From Spartobacteria bacterium (GTDB lineage: Bacteria; Verrucomicrobiota; Verrucomicrobiia; Chthoniobacterales; Chthoniobacteraceae): 42,571 nt of DNA. The position numbers were made by a program, and so were the translations under genes. The stretch is taken from positions 1 to 42,571 of the forward strand of contig JANXZI010000459.1 of assembly GCA_025355595.1 (NCBI GenBank), written 5' to 3'. Position 1 is the stretch's first letter, and each line of letters opens with the position of its first letter. The notes beneath the pieces were generated by a model. It was given only the letters and a program-made list of their open reading frames with translations. It was not told the origin of the DNA and made no database searches. This document shows, one piece after another, positions 22,215 through 30,345 of this stretch.

Positions 22215-25200
22215 TTGAATCTGATCAGGTATTTGAGCTGCCCCCGGAAATTCCCGCCCACGTCCACGCCACCGCTCAGCACGACTTGCTCGCTCAGCGG
22301 CAATCGGATTTGCACCGACTGCTGGCCGCTGTGCGGATCGGGCGCTCCCACATCGAACTGCAGATTCTTGAACGGTGTCTCTTTGGGCTGTGCCGGCTCC
22401 CGTTTCTTGAGAAGCTTTCCGAACAGTTTTTGCGCGACGAGCACTCCGGCGCGTCCCGCCAGCACGTTCGGATCGCCTGAAAGTTCCTTCGCCGTCGCTC
22501 CCGTGGCGAGCAGCGAGACGATCTCCGACTGCGGCAGCGGAGGCTCGCTTGTGAAGACCGCCCGCGGCGCGCTCGCATCGCCGGAAATGTAAACGCTGAT
22601 CCGGTAATCGCGGATCACCGATTCCCCGCGGAGGTCGAGTTGCGGAGTGAACGGCTTGGCCGCGGTGAAATAGATGTTGCCCGCGGAAATTTCGAGCCGG
22701 CTGAAGGGCAGCGAAGTCATGAGCCGCGTGATGGTGACCGAGCCTTCCAGCCACGGTTGGAATCCGGTGCCCGCGAGTTTGAGATCCAGCACGGCCTGCC
22801 CGTTCGCGAGATTGGCCTGAATCAGAAACGGATCCTTCGTCTTGATCGCCACATCGAATTTCCAATCGCGAAGCGGCGGTTTCGGAAAACTGATCACCTC
22901 GATTTCCCCAGGCGGTTGCGGCGCGGGACGGCCCGGCAGACCGATGGGGAGGATGTCGATGTCTTTGAAAAAGCGGCTCTTCGTCACCAGCACACTGCCG
23001 GAAACGGCGGCGGATTTGAAGGGGCCGACAATCCGCAGGTCGCTCGTGATCCGCGCGGTCACGTTGTCGTTCTGGATCACCAGCGCCTCGCGCGAGGTGA
23101 TGCGCAGATCGAAAACCGGCTCGGTGAGTTTCACCATCTTGATGCCGCCGCTCGCGCCAAACGATCCGCCCGCCACCGCGCCCTTGAATTGCCGGAACAT
23201 GATTTGATCACCAGCGAAATCAACGCGCGCCACCACATCGCTGATCGGCGGATGGCTCGTATCCTTGAGCCGCAGATGCGGGATGTCGGCCTGCGCCGCG
23301 CCGCTGAGTTCAGGCTTCCCGATGGTGCCGCCCGCTTTCACATCAATGGCTGCGGCACCATCAATGAATCGAATCGCCGGAACGAACGAGGTCACAAAAC
23401 CGAGCGGCGAGCGCGGCAGATTCACTTCCAGCGAGATCGGCGTGTTCGTGTCGAGCGCTTTGGCTTTTCTGATCACCGCCACGTTGAACGGCAGATCGCC
23501 GCTGATCGTGAGAGGCTTGATCTCACGCTGGGTCACGGTGCCGCTGAGCCTGAGGCGGTCGTCCCGCAGATTGAGATCGAGCGCCAAGTCCGCGGGTGCG
23601 AGTTTCTCGGCGGCGATGGATTGCAGCTTGCTCGCACGGAGGCTCACGCTCGCGATCAGATTCCGGATCGTGCCCTCGGCCGCGATCGTCGTGGTCATCG
23701 TGCCCGTCAGCAGCGGTCCCGCGGGCTTCGGTGCTTTCCTGAGCTTCGCGCTCTTGGATTGCGGCGTGGTTTTTGCCGGCGGCTTTAATTTTGCGATCTG
23801 CTCGAACAGCCGCGCCAGACTCACCTCGCGCGAGACGAGCGCGATTTTCACCGGGCCGTCGTCGGGGATGAGCAGGTCCGCATTGCCCGCCTGCGCGAGA
23901 TCGAGCGGCAGATTGATCGTGCCTTCGAGCAGCGTGAATCGTTGCTGCTCGAGCTTTGTCGCGATCGTGAGTTGGTGGCCTTTGAGGCCGAGGTCGAGCG
24001 TCAAGTCAGCGGGCGCGAATTCGGAGGCGGAGACCGGCTGGAGCTTGCTCGCGCGGATGCTCGCGTTCGCGACGAGGTTCCTGCGCGTGCCGCTCGCGGA
24101 GATGTCCGCATTCAGCAATCCGAGCACCGGCGACTTCTGCCCGAACTGCTCGCAGAGGATTTTCAAATCCACGTCCTTCGAGCTGAGCGCGACAGCGATT
24201 GGCGCATCCGCAGGAATGAGCGCGTCGAGAGTTTTTTCCGGCGCGAAAAGATCGAGCGGCAGTTCGAGCGAGCCGCTGAGCACGGTGCGGTCCCTCTGGC
24301 GCACGGCGAGTTCCTTTACGGCAAGCCGCTGGTTTTCCCAATGCAGCGATGTCCGCACTTCCCCCTGGTTTGTCGTCGCGCGGAGTTGCGGCACGTCGAT
24401 GATTCCCGGCAAATAGGTGGCCGCGAGATGCGCCGAGAGCTTTTCCTGTCCCGCAAATTTCCCGTCCACGAGGTCGAGCGTCCCGCTGCCGGAATGCTGC
24501 GCGGTCTTCGCTTCGCCGCTGCCGTTCCACGAGAGCGCGAGCGCGCCGCCGAACGGCTGCGGTTTCGTTTCCAGAGCCGCCAGCAGCGGCGCAAACGCAG
24601 ACAAATCATCCAGCTTCACCTCGGTCCACGCGCTGTATTTCAGCGAACCATCCAGTGCGATCTCCCCGCCGAGGCTCACGAAATTTCTCCCATCGAGATA
24701 GACGCCGAGACTCGGAATGTGCGCGACGTTGTTGACGATGTTCACATCGCCGCCGAGGTCGCGCAGGTTCAGGCCGTTGATGCGGATCGCCTTGCCGGCG
24801 ATCGTGAGCGCCCCGTTGTGCCGCCAGTTTGTCGTCTTCACGTTCCCGCGGACCGTCATTTCGCCCGCGAGCATCGTGGGGCTGCCCGGGACGACGAACG
24901 CGCTCAAATCCGGCGCTGCGAAATCAATCCCGAGGGCCAGCGGCGTGCTCTCCCATGACTTGAGATCGCCGGGGAGCGTGTAGGTGCCTTGCATGGCAAG
25001 GGAGTTCGCCGCTTTCGCCAGCGTCAGCTTTTCGAGTGTCACCGCGCTGCCGCGACTGGCGATGGCGAGTGCGAATCCATCGGCCGCATAGTCCGCAAAT
25101 CGCAGGCGCGCGACGCTGCCGCGGGTTTGCATGACGAGGTCGGCAAACACTGGCTGCTTTGGCTCGCCGGTGCCTTTTTCGAGGTGGATCGTGAAGCGCA

Positions 25201-26500
25201 TGGTCGTCAGTTCCGCACCGGCGACGGCGAGATGCGCCGAATCAATCGCGGCATCGGCGACAAGTTGCCCCTTGCTCAGTTTGAAATCAATGCGGGCCGC
25301 GACATCGCCGCCCATGTCCTGCCTAAATGCTTTCGTGAGCGTCGCCACGTCCGATGCCTGCACCTCGAGACGCCCGCTGACGTTCGTTTTCAGAAACCCG
25401 TCGAGCGTTTCCGGAAGCGCGGCCTCGGCGTTCAGCACAACTCGATTTTTGACATCGAGCTGATCGCTCACCGCCATCGTCGCGCGGCCATTGGCGAGGT
25501 CGCTTTTCGCCGCGACGGTGCCGAGTTGCTGCTCGTCAACTGCCATGCCTTCGAGCTGCGCCTCGATTTTTCCCGACCATCCCGATGGCTTCTCCGCCAC
25601 GCCGTCGAACTCGAGGGCCAAGCGCGTGAGCGCGCCGTGAAGCGGGAGCTTCAGATTCAGATAATTCGCGATCGCATCGAACCCGAGCCCCGTGGTCTCC
25701 GCGCGAAGATTGAGCCGGTTGCTTCCGTTCAGGTCGGTGACTTTCGCCGCGAGCGAAGTCGGTGCGCCAAAGAACACGCCGTCGAGCCCGAGGGAAATCA
25801 CGTTGGCGGCGAGCTGCGACGCGTCCAGGCTGAAGCGTTTCACCGCGACTTCCGGTCCGAGCGCGAGATCGCTCAACACGAGATTCCGGTCGGGGAATGT
25901 CGCGACTGCCGCGATGCCGTCCCACCGATGCACCCCGGGAATGTTCAGTGTCTGAATTTTCAGCGCGCCCGTTTTTGTCGGATCCACACTGAGATGCAAC
26001 CCCGTCAACTCCGTGTTGCCCTGCGGCGAGCGCGAGATGAAATTGAGGTTGGCGAGATTGATCCGCTCCGGAAACAACGCGGGGAATTTCGCATCCTTCT
26101 GCGATGCCACCGCCTTCTCGCGCGGCACGGATTTCGCGGGATCGATCACCACGAATACATCGCGCATCTCCACGTCCTTGAGGAGCCCCGGCAAACCTTT
26201 CCGCATCCAACCGTAAAGGCTGTAACGCAGATTCAGCGCCCCGATTTCCAGCCGCTCGACCGGGCCGGGCTCGGTCGGTGTCGCGCGCAGATTCGTCACC
26301 CTGAGCGTCGTAAAAATCGAGCCGCCGATTTCATATTCGAGGGCGAGCTTTTGTTCCTTCGCCAGCCGGACCACGAGATATTTGGTGATGCGAAAAACGA
26401 TGGGCCGATGAAAAATCGCGAGCACCACAAAGAGCGCCAGCATCGTCAGCACGACGCGACGAAGCCGCTGTCGCCACCGTGGCTTCTGCTTGAGCTTCAC
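22211..26500 (-). CDS. tamB: TamB (DUF490) translocation/assembly module protein
   Basis: A 1429-residue protein: one N-terminal membrane helix (RVVLTMLALFVVLAIFHRPIVF), a very long periplasmic stretch of beta-repeats like those of AsmA/TamB-type lipid-transport bridges, and a C-terminal DUF490 domain with RLEISAGNIYFTAAKPFTPQLDL, IRDYRISVYISGD and FTSEPPLPQSEIVSLLATG. It should span the periplasm to TamA. Two units of about 135 residues near 800 and 940 are clear tandem duplicates (RNLVANASIRASKLQ...APADLTLDL and RNLIASVSLRASKLQ...APADLALDL), separated by a Lys/Pro-rich insert. The start is GTG at 26500, whose GTGA overlaps the stop of the small Cys-rich gene, and its own stop overlaps TamA; the three genes form one coupled operon. 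Confidence 0.93.
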   Translation of the reverse strand: MKLKQKPRWRQRLRRVVLTMLALFVVLAIFHRPIVFRITKYLVVRLAKEQKLALEYEIGGSIFTTLRVTNLRATPTEPGPVERLEIGALNLRYSLYGWMRKGLPGLLKDVEMRDVFVVIDPAKSVPREKAVASQKDAKFPALFPERINLANLNFISRSPQGNTELTGLHLSVDPTKTGALKIQTLNIPGVHRWDGIAAVATFPDRNLVLSDLALGPEVAVKRFSLDASQLAANVISLGLDGVFFGAPTSLAAKVTDLNGSNRLNLRAETTGLGFDAIANYLNLKLPLHGALTRLALEFDGVAEKPSGWSGKIEAQLEGMAVDEQQLGTVAAKSDLANGRATMAVSDQLDVKNRVVLNAEAALPETLDGFLKTNVSGRLEVQASDVATLTKAFRQDMGGDVAARIDFKLSKGQLVADAAIDSAHLAVAGAELTTMRFTIHLEKGTGEPKQPVFADLVMQTRGSVARLRFADYAADGFALAIASRGSAVTLEKLTLAKAANSLAMQGTYTLPGDLKSWESTPLALGIDFAAPDLSAFVVPGSPTMLAGEMTVRGNVKTTNWRHNGALTIAGKAIRINGLNLRDLGGDVNIVNNVAHIPSLGVYLDGRNFVSLGGEIALDGSLKYSAWTEVKLDDLSAFAPLLAALETKPQPFGGALALSWNGSGEAKTAQHSGSGTLDLVDGKFAGQEKLSAHLAATYLPGIIDVPQLRATTNQGEVRTSLHWENQRLAVKELAVRQRDRTVLSGSLELPLDLFAPEKTLDALIPADAPIAVALSSKDVDLKILCEQFGQKSPVLGLLNADISASGTRRNLVANASIRASKLQPVSASEFAPADLTLDLGLKGHQLTIATKLEQQRFTLLEGTINLPLDLAQAGNADLLIPDDGPVKIALVSREVSLARLFEQIAKLKPPAKTTPQSKSAKLRKAPKPAGPLLTGTMTTTIAAEGTIRNLIASVSLRASKLQSIAAEKLAPADLALDLNLRDDRLRLSGTVTQREIKPLTISGDLPFNVAVIRKAKALDTNTPISLEVNLPRSPLGFVTSFVPAIRFIDGAAAIDVKAGGTIGKPELSGAAQADIPHLRLKDTSHPPISDVVARVDFAGDQIMFRQFKGAVAGGSFGASGGIKMVKLTEPVFDLRITSREALVIQNDNVTARITSDLRIVGPFKSAAVSGSVLVTKSRFFKDIDILPIGLPGRPAPQPPGEIEVISFPKPPLRDWKFDVAIKTKDPFLIQANLANGQAVLDLKLAGTGFQPWLEGSVTITRLMTSLPFSRLEISAGNIYFTAAKPFTPQLDLRGESVIRDYRISVYISGDASAPRAVFTSEPPLPQSEIVSLLATGATAKELSGDPNVLAGRAGVLVAQKLFGKLLKKREPAQPKETPFKNLQFDVGAPDPHSGQQSVQIRLPLSEQVVLSGGVDVGGNFRGQLKYLIRFK

Positions 26501-26799
26501 GGCGAACGATCACGGAGGGCCGTTTCCCCGTTCTGCCCGGCGCAGTGCGCACAGCAAAAAATTTTCCCGAGCCCTTCCACGACATGGCCGATGATCCGGC
26601 ACTCGCCATAAGCACACGTCGGCGCGAGGCGTTGAATGGCGCATTCGAAACTGTCGAACGTATGGGATTCGCCGTGCATCAGGACGGTGAATGCTTTGTC
26701 GTATTCATTTCCGCAAGTATCGCATTTCGGATTTTTTCGACGTTTGGATTTGCGAACTGGTATTCGTCGGACGGCCGACATCTGGCTGTGTGAAAACAT
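26497..26799 (-). CDS. Small Cys-rich, probably zinc-binding protein heading the tamBA operon
   Basis: A 100-residue (or 94 if started at MSAVRR, 26781) protein: a very basic N-terminus (RRIPVRKSKRRKNPK), then CDTCGNEYDKAF (C26, C29), HTFDSFECAIQRLAPTCAYGEC (C53, C62, C67) and FCCAHCAG (C82, C83, C86). The eight cysteines and nearby histidines suggest metal binding. Similar short proteins with CDxCGNEYDKAF...HTFDSFECAI are known as uncharacterised, sometimes metallothionein-like, proteins; the naming is from memory. The stop overlaps the TamB GTG start by 4 nt (GTGA), so it is probably translated together with TamB. How it relates to outer-membrane assembly is unknown. Confidence 0.8.
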   Translation of the reverse strand: MFSHSQMSAVRRIPVRKSKRRKNPKCDTCGNEYDKAFTVLMHGESHTFDSFECAIQRLAPTCAYGECRIIGHVVEGLGKIFCCAHCAGQNGETALRDRSP

Positions 26800-26849
26800 G
26801 ACCTTTCCTCACCGCACTGCCATTTTCGTGGGCGCATCCGACGCGCGCA

Positions 26850-28043
26850 TCAGCCGATGCGCCGGGCGACTGCCCGGCGTGCGCGCTTGAACAGCGATGC
26901 CATTTTACCCGCCGCCTGCCCGCCGAGATCGGCGAAGCCTTCGCGAATGCGCAGGAGGGGTGGCCCCACGGGCTCCGCGCGACGCCGGATGAGCAGGCCC
27001 ACGAGAAAGGCCCCGCCGGTGACGGCCAGCAACACCCCGAGAGGACTCGCGCCCGTCGGGGCCGCGGCGACCGGGATGATGAGCGGCTGGGGCGGATGCG
27101 GATCTGCCTGGATCACTGCACCCGGCACCAGGCCCTGCTGCGCGCGCGCTTCCGCCGTCACCGCCACCGCGCCGGCCACGGGCTTGATCTGAGGTCCGGC
27201 CTCGCGCGCATATACTTGGGTGAACTCCGCGCCGAAAAGCAGGATGCAGGACGCATAATAGACCCACAGCAACAGCAGCACCACCGAACCCGCCGCGCCA
27301 AAACTCGACGCGGTGCTCGCGCGCCCGAGGTAAAAGCCGAGGCCGAATTTTCCCAGCTCGAAGAGGAACGCCGTGACCGCCGCGCCGACCCAGACATGAC
27401 GCCACTCGATTTGCGCGTCCGGCAGCACTTTGAAAATGAAGGCGAAGAGGAGAGTGACAACGCAGAACGAAAGCACGAAGCCCAGGAGCAGGCCGATAAA
27501 GGGCGGCAGGCCGATGAGCTGCTCGAAGTAGCCGTTCAGCGCTGCGAGAGCCGTGGTCAGCAGCAGCGAAGTGAGCAGGAGAAAGCCGATGACCAGCACC
27601 ATGCCGAAATTCAGCAACCGCGCGCGGAGGAAACTCCAGACGCCATCGCCGCCCGTCGCCTTCACCTCCCAGATCGTGTTCAGCGCGTCCTTGAGCTGTC
27701 CGAAGATCGCCGCCGCGCCGAGCATGAGCGTGGCGAAACCAATGCCCGCACCCAGCCAGCCGTCAGACGGTTTCGATGCGCTCTTCACCATCGCCTGCAC
27801 GCCCTCCGCCGCCTGCACGCCAATATAGCTCTGGAGCTGCTGGGCAAGCTGCCCGCGCACCGCGTCCTCGCCCAGTACGAGCCCGGCGACGCTCATCGCG
27901 ATGACGAGCAGCGGGGCAATGGAGAAGACGGAATAGTAGGCGAGCGCCGCGCTGAGCCGCAGCGCATGGTCTTCCATCCAGTCGTCGAAGGTCGCCTTAA
28001 GGAGCTTGACGACTCGGTTGCCGGTGAGTGCTTGGAGATTCAT
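26850..28043 (-). CDS. YihY/BrkB-family inner-membrane protein with C-terminal extension
   Basis: A 397-residue membrane protein of the YihY/virulence-factor BrkB family (formerly called ribonuclease BN). The N-terminus shows the family pattern ALRLSAALAYYSVFSIAPLLVIAM, followed by GLVLGEDAVRGQL, IFGQLKDALNTIWEVK and VLPDAQIEWRHVWVGAAVTAFLFELGKFGLGFYL, and by the YYASCILLFGAEFTQVYA end motif; about six membrane helices. After the domain (about residue 285) a Pro/Ala-rich linker leads to another hydrophobic segment (GVLLAVTGGAFLVGLLI) and a basic tail, an extension not usual for the family. Function is unknown; transport has been suggested for relatives. It is 50 bp upstream of the Cys-rich gene start and could be in the same transcript. 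Confidence 0.88.
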   Translation of the reverse strand: MNLQALTGNRVVKLLKATFDDWMEDHALRLSAALAYYSVFSIAPLLVIAMSVAGLVLGEDAVRGQLAQQLQSYIGVQAAEGVQAMVKSASKPSDGWLGAGIGFATLMLGAAAIFGQLKDALNTIWEVKATGGDGVWSFLRARLLNFGMVLVIGFLLLTSLLLTTALAALNGYFEQLIGLPPFIGLLLGFVLSFCVVTLLFAFIFKVLPDAQIEWRHVWVGAAVTAFLFELGKFGLGFYLGRASTASSFGAAGSVVLLLLWVYYASCILLFGAEFTQVYAREAGPQIKPVAGAVAVTAEARAQQGLVPGAVIQADPHPPQPLIIPVAAAPTGASPLGVLLAVTGGAFLVGLLIRRRAEPVGPPLLRIREGFADLGGQAAGKMASLFKRARRAVARRIG

Positions 28044-28294
28044 AAGTCAGGGATATCTAGGTGCGGGAGCGTTTGTCTCAGGGAACCTGTTCTTCCAACG
28101 CGGCGGCTTTCATTTCGTCAATCATGGAACTGCCTCCATAATCGCGGGATCGCTCCGCGCCGGACGCCTTGACTTTTCATCCGCGCCACCGCTCCAGTCT
28201 CCCTGGCCTGCGCGGCTGCGCTAGAGATGGAAGTGGTGTCCAAGTTTGAAAATACAATGCGCGCAAATACGCGGCGCGTTGCGAATGAGAGGTT

Positions 28295-28471
28295 ATGAAA
28301 ACCATTCCCGCATTCGTCGCACGGGCCGCGACTCTGGCGGGCGAGGGCTCGGAAGTATTGCGTGAGGGCGCTGCGGCGGCGAAGCGTGGCCCAAACGACG
28401 CATCGAGGGCGCGAGGTGCCGCCTGCGCAAAAGATTTTTCTGAAAGCCGACCGCAATACTCCAGCCAATGA
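28295..28471 (+). CDS. Possible small protein (58 aa) coupled to the next gene
   Basis: An ATG at 28295, preceded by GAGAGG (28287-28292), opens a 58-codon frame beginning MKTIPAFVARAATLAGEG. It ends in TGA at 28469-28471, overlapping the start of the 28468 gene as ATGA. The sequence is Ala/Arg-rich with no recognisable domain. The start, spacing and coupling are gene-like, but so short a frame could occur by chance in GC-rich DNA. The rest of the gap (28044-28294) shows no gene or structured repeat and presumably holds the divergent promoters. Confidence 0.35.
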   Translation: MKTIPAFVARAATLAGEGSEVLREGAAAAKRGPNDASRARGAACAKDFSESRPQYSSQ

Positions 28472-29001
28472 AAACGCTCCCCGCCATGATCATCGCAGCA
28501 CTGCTCTCCGGCAGCGCATCCGGCCAGATCCCCGTGCCTCCGCCGCCGACTCCGCCGAATACTGTCGGCGATCTGAACGCGCCTCCGCCAAAGACCGTCG
28601 GCGATGTCGTCACCGCGATCGGGAATGTGAAACACAAGCTGCGAAAAACATGGGTAAATGCAAAGGCGGCCATGAGCGAGGACAAGGGCATCTACACCGA
28701 GGGTGCCCGGCAGAATCTCGCCGATCTCGCCATGGAGATTGATACGGTCGCGACCAAAATGGGCGTGGTGGCACCGACCTATTTTCTCACGCGAGTGCAG
28801 GCGCTCCGGCAGCACCACGATTACCTGCGGCTGAAGCTCGGGGAGCTTAGCGACAAGGATATCAAGGACCGCAAGTCCGGGCCGCGCTATGCCTTCGACA
28901 ATTGCATCGGGTCGCTGGAGGCGGCCCTCGATCAGGCGGACGACGAGGCAGACTCACTCGCGAAACTTTACCGCCCCGCCAAGCTCGAGGCGAAGCAATG
29001 A
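28468..29001 (+). CDS. Secreted helical hypothetical protein
   Basis: A 177-residue protein with signal peptide (MKTLPAMIIAALLSGSASG), a Pro-rich linker (QIPVPPPPTPPNTVGDLNAPPP) and a predicted all-helical body (KHKLRKTWVNAKAAMSED, DLAMEIDTVATKMG, LEAALDQADDEADSLAKLY). There is one mature cysteine, in FDNCIGSLE. No family is recognised. The product is expected in the periplasm or beyond. It lies between the divergent YihY gene and the PerM-type transporter. Confidence 0.75.
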   Translation: MKTLPAMIIAALLSGSASGQIPVPPPPTPPNTVGDLNAPPPKTVGDVVTAIGNVKHKLRKTWVNAKAAMSEDKGIYTEGARQNLADLAMEIDTVATKMGVVAPTYFLTRVQALRQHHDYLRLKLGELSDKDIKDRKSGPRYAFDNCIGSLEAALDQADDEADSLAKLYRPAKLEAKQ

Positions 29002-29119
29002 GGATTCCAATGGAGCCGGGGCGGCGGGTCGCGCGCGAATCCAGGAATATGAAAACGACGCGCAACCATGGTCGCGCGCACGCCTCTGACGATCACCCAG
29101 ATCGCGTTGCCACCCTTCA

Positions 29120-30214
29120 ATGCAATTGCCGTTGATGCCTGAGCCATTCCCCCCGCGCCGTCCGGTCGAGTTGACGGTTTCGGCGACGACGATTTTGAAA
29201 GTGCTCAGTGCGTGTCTGCTGACGTATCTGGCGGTGCAGCTTTGGCCTCTGCTGGAACTCTTGTTCCTCGCGCTGCTGATCGCGATCACCCTCCTCCCGA
29301 TTGTGGCCTGGACACGCCGCCGTGGCTGGCCCGAGTGGAGTGGCGTCCTCCTCAGCGCGCTCCTGATTTTTGTCTCCGTCGGGCTGTTTGCGTGCATCCT
29401 TATCCCCACCATCGGTGAGCAAGTCGCGGAGATGATCAAGAGACTGCCCGCATTCCAAAAGTCCGTGGTGGCGCAGCTGCACGCGCCGCAGATCCGCGAT
29501 GCCGTGAACAGGCTTTTCGAATCGGCATCGTTCTCCAAACCTGAGGCGCTGCTGAAACAATTCCTGACGTGGGGAACCGTCGCAGTGCAGGCAGTCGGCG
29601 AGTTCCTGATCGTCCTGATCGTCGCCGTCTATTTCATCGCGGATGGCGAGCGGGTGTATCGCTGGCTGCTCGCTTTCCTGCCGGATATTCATCGCCAAAA
29701 AGTGGCCGTGGCCGTGCCGGAAATCGCCTCGGTGGTCGGCAGCTATATGGTCGGGCAACTGCTCACCTCGCTGCTGTGTGCGGCTTACGCGTTCATCATC
29801 CTGTTCATCCTCCACGTCCCGAACGCGGCGCTCCTTGCGGTGATCGCGGGCGTTTTCGACATCCTGCCGCTGGTCGGATTTTTCCTTGCGATCATTCCGG
29901 CTCTGCTCGTCGCGATGTCCGTTTCGCCACTCACCGCCGGGTTGGTCTTCATCCTATACGGTGCCTATCACGTCGTGGAAAACTATTTCATCGTGCCGAA
30001 GATTTACGGCAATCGCCTGCGGCTTTCCACGCTGACTGTGCTGGTTTCCTGCATGGCCGCTGCGCTCGTGGCCGGAGTGGTTGGCGCGATTGCGATTTTG
30101 CCCATCATCGCTTCCTACCCGATCATCGAGCGGATCTGGCTGAAGCGGCACCTCGAACCGGACACCGTGGCCAAACACGCGCAGATCGACGCTGAGGAGC
30201 ATCCGCCCGCGTAA
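29120..30214 (+). CDS. AI-2E/PerM-family membrane transporter
   Basis: A 364-residue membrane protein of the AI-2E transporter-like (PerM, YdiK, TqsA) family. Seen: an N-terminal pair of helices (LSACLLTYLAVQLWPLLELLFLALLIAITLLPIV), a soluble middle (QVAEMIKRLPAFQKSV...), then GEFLIVLIVAVYFIADGERVYRWL, a membrane re-entry part, FDILPLVGFFLAIIPALLVA (family signature) and HVVENYFIVPKIYGNRLRLSTLTVLVS (second signature). Substrates in the family include AI-2, small ions or peptidoglycan-related molecules; none can be assigned here. The start may be 29120 or the ATG at 29135 (MPEPFPPR); no Shine-Dalgarno decides. Confidence 0.9.
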   Translation: MQLPLMPEPFPPRRPVELTVSATTILKVLSACLLTYLAVQLWPLLELLFLALLIAITLLPIVAWTRRRGWPEWSGVLLSALLIFVSVGLFACILIPTIGEQVAEMIKRLPAFQKSVVAQLHAPQIRDAVNRLFESASFSKPEALLKQFLTWGTVAVQAVGEFLIVLIVAVYFIADGERVYRWLLAFLPDIHRQKVAVAVPEIASVVGSYMVGQLLTSLLCAAYAFIILFILHVPNAALLAVIAGVFDILPLVGFFLAIIPALLVAMSVSPLTAGLVFILYGAYHVVENYFIVPKIYGNRLRLSTLTVLVSCMAAALVAGVVGAIAILPIIASYPIIERIWLKRHLEPDTVAKHAQIDAEEHPPA

Positions 30215-30226
30215 GTCCATCTCTTG

Positions 30227-30333
30227 GGAATAATGTGATCCGAGCGCGAGCGGCGTGTCTCGCGTAGGGCAGGCGTCCCGCGTGCCGTCCAGCGCGTCCC
30301 GCGTGGCACCCCACGCCTCGGTCATATTATTCC
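30227..30333. repeat. 107-bp MITE-like element with near-identical inverted ends
   Basis: The ends GGAATAATGTGATCCGAG (30227-30244) and the inverted CTCGGTCATATTATTCC (30317-30333) match at 15 of 17 aligned positions plus one insertion. Inside are a hairpin GCGTGG/CCACGC (30301-30316) and several GTCCCGCGTG-type direct repeats. It lies between the convergent transporter and histidine-kinase genes. There is no coding capacity, so it is either a non-autonomous mobile element or a bidirectional terminator-like structure. Confidence 0.8.
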
Positions 30334-30345
30334 TGCAAGATGGGC

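Noticed and set aside
20379..22592. A 737-codon plus-strand frame opposite TamA/TamB
   Set aside because: Arg-rich translation without family motifs, lying opposite two well supported genes and crossing their junction.
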